Part shown: piece by piece, positions 49,092 to 55,635 of the stretch
How positions within the stretch are numbered: the first letter of the stretch is position 1
How the letters are laid out: every line of letters starts with the position of its first letter
DNA from: JBAYSY01 sp041675885
GTDB lineage: Bacteria; Pseudomonadota; Alphaproteobacteria; Rhodobacterales; Rhodobacteraceae
Reading direction: 5' to 3'
Length of the DNA stretch: 55,635 nt
Assembly (NCBI GenBank): GCA_041675885.1
Contig: JBAYSY010000016.1
Span: 1-55,635, forward strand
Made by a program: the position numbers and the translations under genes
The notes under the pieces: generated by a model
Told to the model about the DNA's origin: nothing
The model's database searches: none
Seen by the model: only the letters and a program-made list of their open reading frames with translations

Positions 49092-50759
49092 ATGCTGCAA
49101 TTTCCGATGTGGAAACGGGTTCTGGTCTGGTCGCTCTGCGCGCTCGGCCTCCTGTTCGCCATGCCGAACCTGTTCTACTCCAAGGTCGAACTGCGCAACG
49201 ACGCGGCCAAGATGGTCGCGGCGGCGGGCGGCGCGGCCACCCCGGAACAGGAGGCCGCGATCGCCGCATGGCCGTCGTTCCTGCCCACGACCATCGTCAA
49301 CCTCGGGCTCGACCTGCGCGGCGGCGCGCATCTGCTGGCCGAGGTGCTGGTGGCCGATGTCTATGCGGGGCGCATGAACGGGCTCTGGCCCGAGGTGCGC
49401 GACGCGCTGCGGGCCGAGCGCGACGTGGTGGGCAACGTCCGCCGCATCGGCTCGGACCCGGGCGAGCTGCGGGTGGCGATCTCGGAAACCGGCGGCATCA
49501 ACCGCGCGCTCGAAGTGGTGCGGGGGCTGGCGCGGCCGGTGGCCACGATGACCGGATTCGGCGCCAGCGACCTTCAGGTGCGCCGCGACGGCGACGAGAT
49601 CGTCGTCTCGCTGACCGATGCCGAACGCGCCGCCACCGACGACCGCACCATCCAGCAGTCGCTGGAGATCATCCGCCGCCGCGTCGATGAGGTCGGCACG
49701 CGCGAGCCCACGATCATGCGGCAAGGGAACGACCGCATCCTGATCCAGGTGCCCGGCATCGGCTCGGCCGAGGAACTGAAGGCGCTGATCGGCACCACCG
49801 CGCGGCTGACCTTCCACCCGGTCGTCAGCCGCACCGCCGACGGCGGCCAGTCGCCGGGGCCCCGGAACCAGATCCTGCCCTCGATGGACGAGCCGGGCGT
49901 CTGGTACATCATCGAGGAATCCCCGGTCGTCACCGGCGAGGAACTGGTCGATGCCCAGCCCGCCTTCGACCAGAACAACCGCCCGGCGGTCAACTTCCGC
50001 TTCAACCCCTCGGGCGCGCGCAAGTTCGGCGACTATACCGCGACCAACATCGGCTCGCCCTTCGCCATCGTGCTGGACGACGAGGTGATCTCGGCCCCGG
50101 TCATCCAGAGCCATATCCCCGGCGGTTCGGGCATCATCACCGGCCGCTTCTCGGTCGACGAATCGACCCAGCTTGCGGTGCTGCTGCGCGCGGGCGCGCT
50201 TCCGGCCGAGATGATCTTCCTTGAGGAACGGACCATCGGCCCCGAACTCGGCGCCGACAGTATCGAGGCCGGGCGCATCGCCGCGGTCGCGGCGCTGGTC
50301 GCGGTGCTGGTGTCGATGGTGCTGGCCTACGGGCTGTTCGGCCTCTTCGCCAATATCGCGCTCTTGATCAACGTGGGGATGCTGTTCGGCATCCTGTCGC
50401 TGATCGGCGCCACGCTGACGCTGCCCGGCATCGCCGGGATCGTGCTGACCATCGGCATGGCGGTGGACGCGAACGTGCTGATCTACGAACGGATACGCGA
50501 GGAGTTGCGAACCGCGCGCGGCCCCGCCCGCGCGCTTGAACTCGGCTATGAGCGCGCGCTTTCCGCCATCATCGATGCCAACGTCACCACGGTGATCGTG
50601 GCGCTGATCCTGTTCATCATGGGGGCCGGGCCGGTGCGCGGCTTTGCCGTCACGCTGGGGATCGGCATCGTCACCTCGGTCTTCACCGCCATCTATGTCA
50701 CCCGCCTGCTGATCGTGCTCTGGTTCGAGTGGCGGCGACCGAAAACCATCTACGTCTGA
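49092..50759 (+). CDS. secD: Protein translocase subunit SecD
   Basis: A 555-residue SecD with six helices and the large first periplasmic loop. Conserved pieces are NLGLDLRGGAHLL, GMAVDANVLIYERIREELRTARGPARALELGYERAL, and the P1 domain with DRILIQVPGI. It uses the proton gradient to help release translocated proteins at the periplasmic side. It lies 59 bp after yajC and 10 bp before secF. Confidence 0.97.
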   Translation: MLQFPMWKRVLVWSLCALGLLFAMPNLFYSKVELRNDAAKMVAAAGGAATPEQEAAIAAWPSFLPTTIVNLGLDLRGGAHLLAEVLVADVYAGRMNGLWPEVRDALRAERDVVGNVRRIGSDPGELRVAISETGGINRALEVVRGLARPVATMTGFGASDLQVRRDGDEIVVSLTDAERAATDDRTIQQSLEIIRRRVDEVGTREPTIMRQGNDRILIQVPGIGSAEELKALIGTTARLTFHPVVSRTADGGQSPGPRNQILPSMDEPGVWYIIEESPVVTGEELVDAQPAFDQNNRPAVNFRFNPSGARKFGDYTATNIGSPFAIVLDDEVISAPVIQSHIPGGSGIITGRFSVDESTQLAVLLRAGALPAEMIFLEERTIGPELGADSIEAGRIAAVAALVAVLVSMVLAYGLFGLFANIALLINVGMLFGILSLIGATLTLPGIAGIVLTIGMAVDANVLIYERIREELRTARGPARALELGYERALSAIIDANVTTVIVALILFIMGAGPVRGFAVTLGIGIVTSVFTAIYVTRLLIVLWFEWRRPKTIYV

Positions 50760-50769
50760 AGGGCTGGCC

Positions 50770-51741
50770 ATGCGACATCTGCGAATCGTCCCGGAACAGA
50801 CGAACATCAACTTCTTCCGCTACTGGAAGGTCTTCTTCTTCGGCTCGGTCGGGATGATGGTGGTCTCGGTGGTGGTGTTCCTCCTTCTCGGGCTGAACTT
50901 CGGCATCGACTTCCGCGGCGGCACCACGATCCGCTCGGAAAGCAGCCAGCCGCTCGACGTGGGCGCCTATCGTTCGGCCATCGCGCCCCTTGGGCTTGGC
51001 GATGTCAGCATCGCCGAAGTGTTCGACGCCGGTTTCGACACCACGCGCAACGTGGCGATGATCCGGGTGCAGGCGCAGGACGACACCGGCTCGATGAGCC
51101 CGGCCGAGATCGCCGCGATCGAGGCCGTCCTGAAAGAGATCGACCCCGACGTGCGCTTCGCCTCGGTCGAAAGCGTGGGGCCCAAGGTTTCGGGCGAACT
51201 GGTGCGGACGGCGGTGATCGCCGTCATGCTGGCCATCCTCGGGATCGGCTTTTACGTCTGGATGCGCTTCGAATGGCAGTTTTCCGTGGGCGCGGTGATC
51301 GGGCTCACCCATGACGCGATCCTGACCATCGGCATGTTCTCGCTGTTGCAGATCCGCTTCGACCTGCCGATCATCGCGGCGATCCTTGCCATCGTCGGCT
51401 ATTCGATCAACGACAAGGTGGTGATCTTCGACCGGGTGCGCGAGAACCTCGGAAAATACAAGAAGCGGCCGCTGCTCGACATCCTGAACCTGTCGATCAA
51501 CGAAACGCTGAGCCGGACCCTGATGACCTCGGGCACCACGCTGATCGCGCTGATCGCGCTTCTGGTGCTGGGGGGCGACGTGCTGCGCAGCTTCGTGTTC
51601 GCGATCTGCTGGGGGGTGGTGATCGGCACCTATTCCTCGGTGTTCATGGCGGCGCAATCGCTGATCTTCCTCGGCGTCAAGCGCGAATGGGGCAAACCCG
51701 CGACCGACGCCGGAACGCAATTCGCCGACGGCGCGAAGTAA
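50770..51741 (+). CDS. secF: Protein translocase subunit SecF
   Basis: A 323-residue SecF. The start has FFRYWKVFFFGSVGMMVVSVVVFLLLG, then LNFGIDFRGGTTIRSE (periplasmic base motif) and SINDKVVIFDRVRENLGKYKKRP (proton-path region). It works with SecD. The ATG at 50770 is 10 bp after the secD stop. The small Mth938-domain gene that I recall behind secF in some relatives is absent; a repeat-filled gap follows. Confidence 0.97.
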   Translation: MRHLRIVPEQTNINFFRYWKVFFFGSVGMMVVSVVVFLLLGLNFGIDFRGGTTIRSESSQPLDVGAYRSAIAPLGLGDVSIAEVFDAGFDTTRNVAMIRVQAQDDTGSMSPAEIAAIEAVLKEIDPDVRFASVESVGPKVSGELVRTAVIAVMLAILGIGFYVWMRFEWQFSVGAVIGLTHDAILTIGMFSLLQIRFDLPIIAAILAIVGYSINDKVVIFDRVRENLGKYKKRPLLDILNLSINETLSRTLMTSGTTLIALIALLVLGGDVLRSFVFAICWGVVIGTYSSVFMAAQSLIFLGVKREWGKPATDAGTQFADGAK

Positions 51742-51818
51742 GCCCGCCGGGGGGGCGGTCACGGCGGGGCGGTGTCTCTTGCGTGCTGGTCGGCCGCAGC
51801 CCGAGGTAAATGCATTGC

Positions 51819-51836
51819 GCAACTGAGGGCAGCGGC
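51819..51836 (+). repeat. Dispersed repeat family 2, copy 7
   Basis: GCAACTGAGGGCAGCGGC, preceded by TGCATTGC as in copy 3. An inverted arm GGCCGCTGCCC is seen at about 51908, and the right end GCGCCTTGAGTCCCGGCA near 51936. The tandem repeat of 51843-51896 sits between the arms. Confidence 0.7.
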
Positions 51837-51842
51837 CGCCGT

Positions 51843-51896
51843 CGTGCCGAAGGCACGCCTCCGGCGTGACGTGCCGAAGGCACGCCTGCGGCGTGA
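51843..51896 (+). repeat. 27-bp tandem duplication, two units
   Basis: Units 51843-51869 and 51870-51896, one mismatch (CCTCCGG versus CCTGCGG). Each contains the hairpin CGTGCCGAAGGCACG and a small CGCC...GGCG stem. Confidence 0.75.
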
Positions 51897-52235
51897 CGCG
51901 GGCGGTCGGCCGCTGCCCGGCGGGGCGCGTGACGCGCCTTGAGTCCCGGCAGGAATTGCGCTCCGGATTCCCTTTACCTTATTACCGACCATCACCCAGG
52001 ACAGACATCACCTGCAACAATCGACAGAAGGGCGCAGGCGGCCCCTGCCGCCCTGCCCCGGCGAAACGTCCGAATCCGGCAGCAAACTTGACCTTTCGCG
52101 CCGGATGGGCTAACCGCACCCATCCGCGCCGGGCCAGAACCCGTGGCGCGACAAGCCGAGCCGATGCGGGGCGCGCATGGAAATCACAGCGTCCCATTCC
52201 CTTGCGGTCCGATACCGCAATCCGAAGGACGCCAT

Positions 52236-53792
52236 ATGACCAAGTTTTCCGATCTGAAACTGGACCCCAAGGTCCTGAAAGCCGTATCCGAGGCGGGCTA
52301 CGAGGCCCCGACCCCGATCCAGGCGCAGGCGATTCCGCCCGCGCTCGAAGGCCGCGACGTGCTGGGGATCGCCCAGACCGGCACCGGCAAGACCGCAAGC
52401 TTCACCCTGCCGATGATCACGCTGCTGGGCAAGGGCCGGGCGCGGGCGCGGATGCCGCGTTCGCTGGTACTGGCGCCGACGCGCGAACTTGCCGCGCAGG
52501 TGGCCGAGAACTTCGACATCTACGCCAAGTATACCAAGCTGACCAAGGCGTTGCTGATCGGCGGGGTTTCGTTCAAGGAACAGGATCTGCTGATCGACCG
52601 GGGCGTCGATGTGCTGATCGCCACCCCGGGCCGGCTGCTCGACCATTTCGAGCGCGGCAAGCTGCTGCTCACCGGCGTGCAGATCATGGTGGTCGATGAG
52701 GCCGACCGGATGCTCGACATGGGGTTCATCCCGGATATCGAGCGCATCTTCAGCCTCACGCCCTTCACCCGGCAGACCTTCTTCTACTCCGCCACCATGG
52801 CGCCCGAGATCGAGCGGCTGACCAATACCTTCCTGTCGGCCCCGGTGCGGGTCGAGGTGGCGCGGCAGGCCACCGCCTCCGAAACCATCGAACAGCGGCT
52901 TTACGCCTTCACCCCCTCGCGCCGAGACCGGGGCTTCGCGGAAAAGCGCGCGCTCCTGCGGCGGCTGATCCGCGACGAGGGCGAGAACTGCACCAACGCC
53001 ATCATCTTCTGCAACCGCAAGATGGATGTCGATGTGCTGGCCAAGTCGCTGAAGGCGCACGGATTCAACGCCTCGCCGATCCACGGCGACCTCGACCAGT
53101 CGGTGCGCACCCGCACGCTCGAAGGGTTCCGCGACGGGACGGTGCGGCTGCTGATCGCCTCCGACGTGGCGGCGCGCGGGCTGGACATTCCGGCGGTCAG
53201 CCATGTGTTCAACTTCGACGTGCCCTCGCATCCCGAGGATTACGTCCACCGCATCGGCCGCACCGGCCGGGCCGGGCGTTCGGGGCGGGCCTTCACCATC
53301 GCGGCGCTTCCGGCGGACGACAAGTATCTGGCGGCGATCGAATCGCTGATCGCCCGGCCGATCCCCCGCGCCGAAACCCCCGAGGTGGTGTTCGACGACC
53401 GCCCCGACCGGGGCGAACACCGCCAGCCGCGTTCGCGCAGCGCAAGGGTCGGGCGGCCGGAACGCGGGCCCGAGCAGCGCGCCGGGCAGGCACAACCCGC
53501 CAAGCGCGCGGAGCAGGAGCAGGAGCAGGAACCCATCGCAGCGCAGCGCGCCGCCGAACCCGCGCCCCGGCCGGCGGAGCGCCGTTCCGACGACCGCCGC
53601 TCCCACGACCGCCGCCACGATGACCGCCGCAGGGGCGAGGCGCCGGTGGTGGGCATGGGCGACCACATGCCCGAATTCCTGACCCGCAGCTTTGCCCGCC
53701 CGGTCGCCGATACCGTGGCCGAGACCTTTGCCGAGGCAGGGGCAGAGACGGCGGCCGAGCCCCCGGAACCGGCCGGGGCCGCGTCGGAATAA
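52236..53792 (+). CDS. DEAD-box RNA helicase, RhlE-like
   Basis: A 518-residue RNA helicase. Q motif with PTPIQAQAIPPALEGRDVLGIAQTGTGKTASF, motif Ia PTRELAAQV, DEAD in VDEADRMLDMGF, SAT in YSATMAPE, then VAARGLDIPAV and HRIGRTGRAGRSG in the second RecA domain. Residues after about 415 are a low-complexity Arg/Glu/Gln/Ala-rich tail, as in RhlE proteins, likely for RNA or ribosome contact. It remodels RNA in the cytoplasm. The long leader may give cold or growth-rate control. Its stop is 3 bp from the convergent comEC stop. Confidence 0.95.
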   Translation: MTKFSDLKLDPKVLKAVSEAGYEAPTPIQAQAIPPALEGRDVLGIAQTGTGKTASFTLPMITLLGKGRARARMPRSLVLAPTRELAAQVAENFDIYAKYTKLTKALLIGGVSFKEQDLLIDRGVDVLIATPGRLLDHFERGKLLLTGVQIMVVDEADRMLDMGFIPDIERIFSLTPFTRQTFFYSATMAPEIERLTNTFLSAPVRVEVARQATASETIEQRLYAFTPSRRDRGFAEKRALLRRLIRDEGENCTNAIIFCNRKMDVDVLAKSLKAHGFNASPIHGDLDQSVRTRTLEGFRDGTVRLLIASDVAARGLDIPAVSHVFNFDVPSHPEDYVHRIGRTGRAGRSGRAFTIAALPADDKYLAAIESLIARPIPRAETPEVVFDDRPDRGEHRQPRSRSARVGRPERGPEQRAGQAQPAKRAEQEQEQEPIAAQRAAEPAPRPAERRSDDRRSHDRRHDDRRRGEAPVVGMGDHMPEFLTRSFARPVADTVAETFAEAGAETAAEPPEPAGAASE

Positions 53793-53795
53793 GGC

Positions 53796-55635
53796 TCAAC
53801 GTCCGGCCCAGACCCGCCCGGCCCCCGGCGCCGCGCGCAGGCGGAGCCCGCCGCGTGCCGGGCTGATCGCCAGCGCGCCGGTGGCGTCCAGCGTGGCGCG
53901 GTCGATCACCCTGCAACCGGGCGGCACCGGGTCTTCGACCAGCCCGGCGACGATCACCAGATCGGCCCCGTCGCAAGCCTCCGCCACCCCGGCCCCGGCC
54001 TCGCGCCCGGTCAGGTGCACCCCGCGCAGCCCGGCAAAGGAAAATTCCCGCGCCCCCGCAGGGCCGGTGAAACCGGGCCGCGCAGCGGCCTCGGGCTGCG
54101 ACGCGGGATCGCCGTCGCGCACCAGCCAGTCGCGGGCCGAAAACCCGTTGCCGCGCGGGGCGGAAAGCGCCCTGCCCCCGGGCCCCATCAGGCCCAGCAA
54201 CCCGCCGTCGGCCGAGACCAGCAGCGCGGGCCGCCCGGTTCCGGCCCAGAGCGCCACGGCCAGCAGCAGCGGCAAGAGCGCGGCGGCCCGCAGCCGTGCC
54301 CCCGTGACCAGCACCGCCCAGAGCCCGCCGAGCGTGATCAGCCCGATCACCGGCGCGGGCGGGCCGGGCAGCAGGAAGGCCGAACCCGCAAGCCCCGCCA
54401 CCCAATCACCGACGAACAGGATCCAGCGCCCGCCGATCTCCATCAGCCAGTAAAGCGGCGCGGCGAGACCCAACGGCCCCAGCACCGCGGCCAGCACCCC
54501 CGCGGGCATGACCGTCATCCCCATCACCGGCACGGCAAGCAGGTTGGCGATCAGCCCGTAGCTGCCGACCCGGTTGAAATGCGCCGCAACGTAAGGCGTG
54601 GTGACCGCCCCGGCGATCAGCGACGACAGCACCAGTGTCACCACCGGCATCAGCCAGCGTGGCGCCCCGGCCCGCTGCGCCCATCGGGTTCCGCTCACGA
54701 ATACCGTGACCAGCGCCACCGTGGCGGCGTAGGACATCTGGAAGCCGGGGTTGAACAGCATCTCGGGCCGCAGCGCCAGCACGATCAGCGCCGAAAGCGC
54801 GATGGGGCGCAAGGACAGCGCCCGGCGGTCGAACAGCACCGCGACCAGCATCACCGCGACCATGATGAAGCTGCGCTCGGTCGCCACGTCGCGGCCCGCC
54901 AGCGCAAGGTAGAACGCCGCCGCCGCCAGCGCCGCCCCGGCGGCGATCTTGCGGGTGTTGAGCCGCAGCGCCACCGCAGGCACCAGCGCCAGCCCGTAGC
55001 GGATCACCCCGAAGACGAACCCGGCCAGCATCCCCATATGCAGCCCCGAGATCGAGACGATGTGGTAGAGGTTCGAGATCCGCAGCGCCTCGTTCGTGGC
55101 CTCGGATATGCCGGAACGGTCGCCGGTGAGCACCGCGGCGGCGAACCCCCCGGCCTCGCCCGGCACCTGTGCGCGGAGTTCCGCCGAAAGCCGCAGCCGC
55201 AGCCGGTCGATGAACAACTCCGCCCGGCCGGACTCACGCGGGGCGAGCACGAGCACCGGCGTGCGGGTATAGCCCACCGCGCCCAGCGACTGGAACCAGG
55301 CGTGGCGGCGGAAGTCGAAACCGTCGGGTTCGGCCGGGCCCGAAGGCGGGGCGAGATGGCCGGTCAGGATCACCACCGTGCCGGGTTCGGGGAGCGGGTC
55401 GGGCGGATCGCCGTGGATCGACACCCGCACCTGTGCGGGCGTGCGCGCCGGGTCCATCCGCGACAGAACCACCCGGTCGAGCGTCAGCCGGATCCGGTCG
55501 GTGGCGGCGCGGTCGATGCCGGTGACGCGCCCCTCGATCGGGCCGTAATAGCGAAAACCCAGCACCGGGGCCGACACGACATGCGCGCGCAGCCCGGCGG
55601 CAAGGAACCCCAGCGCAAGGCAAAGCACCGCCACC
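53796..55635 (-). CDS. comEC: DNA-uptake channel protein ComEC/Rec2 (N-terminus beyond window)
   Basis: 613 codons of an open frame enter from the right edge; the true start lies outside. A DUF4131-type region leads in (DRIRLTLDRVVLSRMD, VVILTGHLAPPSGPAEPDGFDFRRHAWFQSLGAVGYTRT), followed by the competence domain (AAVLTGDRSGISEATNEALRISNLYHIVSISGLHMGMLAGFVFG) and many membrane helices. The C-terminal 150 residues resemble the lactamase-like part but lack the HxHxDH metal motif, as in many alphaproteobacterial ComEC. It carries single-stranded DNA through the inner membrane during transformation. Confidence 0.92.
   Translation of the reverse strand, partial: VAVLCLALGFLAAGLRAHVVSAPVLGFRYYGPIEGRVTGIDRAATDRIRLTLDRVVLSRMDPARTPAQVRVSIHGDPPDPLPEPGTVVILTGHLAPPSGPAEPDGFDFRRHAWFQSLGAVGYTRTPVLVLAPRESGRAELFIDRLRLRLSAELRAQVPGEAGGFAAAVLTGDRSGISEATNEALRISNLYHIVSISGLHMGMLAGFVFGVIRYGLALVPAVALRLNTRKIAAGAALAAAAFYLALAGRDVATERSFIMVAVMLVAVLFDRRALSLRPIALSALIVLALRPEMLFNPGFQMSYAATVALVTVFVSGTRWAQRAGAPRWLMPVVTLVLSSLIAGAVTTPYVAAHFNRVGSYGLIANLLAVPVMGMTVMPAGVLAAVLGPLGLAAPLYWLMEIGGRWILFVGDWVAGLAGSAFLLPGPPAPVIGLITLGGLWAVLVTGARLRAAALLPLLLAVALWAGTGRPALLVSADGGLLGLMGPGGRALSAPRGNGFSARDWLVRDGDPASQPEAAARPGFTGPAGAREFSFAGLRGVHLTGREAGAGVAEACDGADLVIVAGLVEDPVPPGCRVIDRATLDATGALAISPARGGLRLRAAPGAGRVWAGR

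Larger units (their letters stand above)
51742..52235. other. 494-bp gap between secF and the DEAD-box gene
   Basis: It has a family-2 repeat, a 27-bp tandem repeat, and from about 51950 an AT-richer stretch (TTTACCTTATTACC) that may be the helicase promoter, leaving a 5' leader of roughly 250 nt. No gene is recognisable. Confidence 0.5.

Overview
The window is GC-rich (about 70% by eye), gene-dense DNA of an alphaproteobacterium. The protein repertoire points to Rhodobacterales/Paracoccaceae: an SqrR/BigR-type sulfide regulator, SoxYZ with a flavocytochrome c, a Hint-domain protein, CtrA-like and FnrL-like DNA boxes, and ThyX. A Rhodovulum- or Rhodobacter-like host fits. This is inference from gene content; no 16S rRNA gene is present.

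Layout. (1) 1-3.8 kb, minus strand: a reactive-sulfur locus. A persulfide-dioxygenase-like metallo-beta-lactamase and an ArsR/SqrR repressor are followed, behind an ATTC-N8-GAAT operator, by DUF2892, two half-size YeeE/YedE transporters, a TIGR01244 sulfurtransferase/phosphatase and a SulP permease cut by the left edge. (2) 3.9-7.6 kb: yfgM-bamB-der. (3) 8-18 kb: two RND efflux systems facing each other around sodB. (4) 18.6-21.3 kb: an NMT1/TauA-type ABC importer, then tRNA-Leu(UAA). (5) 21.7-29.5 kb: a YbaY/MliC/META multidomain protein, acpP, fabG, prfB, a class A PBP, a small membrane protein and a flavin reductase. (6) 29.5-34.7 kb: glycerate kinase, then a soxYZ-cytochrome-flavocytochrome operon and an Lrp regulator. 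(7) 34.8-41.8 kb: a dipeptidase, then trpGD | ung | trpC-moaC-moeA, and a glyoxalase-family gene. (8) 41.9-44.3 kb: a likely type XI secretion pair (Slam-like outer-membrane protein plus a TbpB-like lipoprotein). (9) 44.5-48.3 kb: thyX, uspA, tRNA-Pro(UGG), a Hint-domain protein and a secreted SNase-family nuclease, the last two each with a CtrA-like box. (10) 48.7-55.6 kb: yajC-secD-secF, a DEAD-box helicase and comEC, which is cut by the right edge.

Between genes there are at least two families of short dispersed palindromic repeats. One has a core close to AAAATATCCCCGCCGGAGGC (five copies, most behind a strong hairpin). The other has a core close to GCAACAGAGGGCAGCGGC (seven copies in both orientations). 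One composite copy of the first family, together with an intrinsic terminator, sits inside the trp cluster next to ung.

Physiologically the window joins two sulfur modules. One is a cytoplasmic persulfide-sensing and sulfur-transport module with its own repressor. The other is a periplasmic sulfide-oxidation module (SoxYZ carrier plus FccAB) that lacks soxXA, soxB and soxCD here. The most unusual items are the split Blh-like architecture in the SqrR locus, the orphan SoxYZ-FccAB operon with an atypical SoxY C-terminus, the Slam/lipoprotein pair of lower GC, and the CtrA-boxed Hint and nuclease genes.
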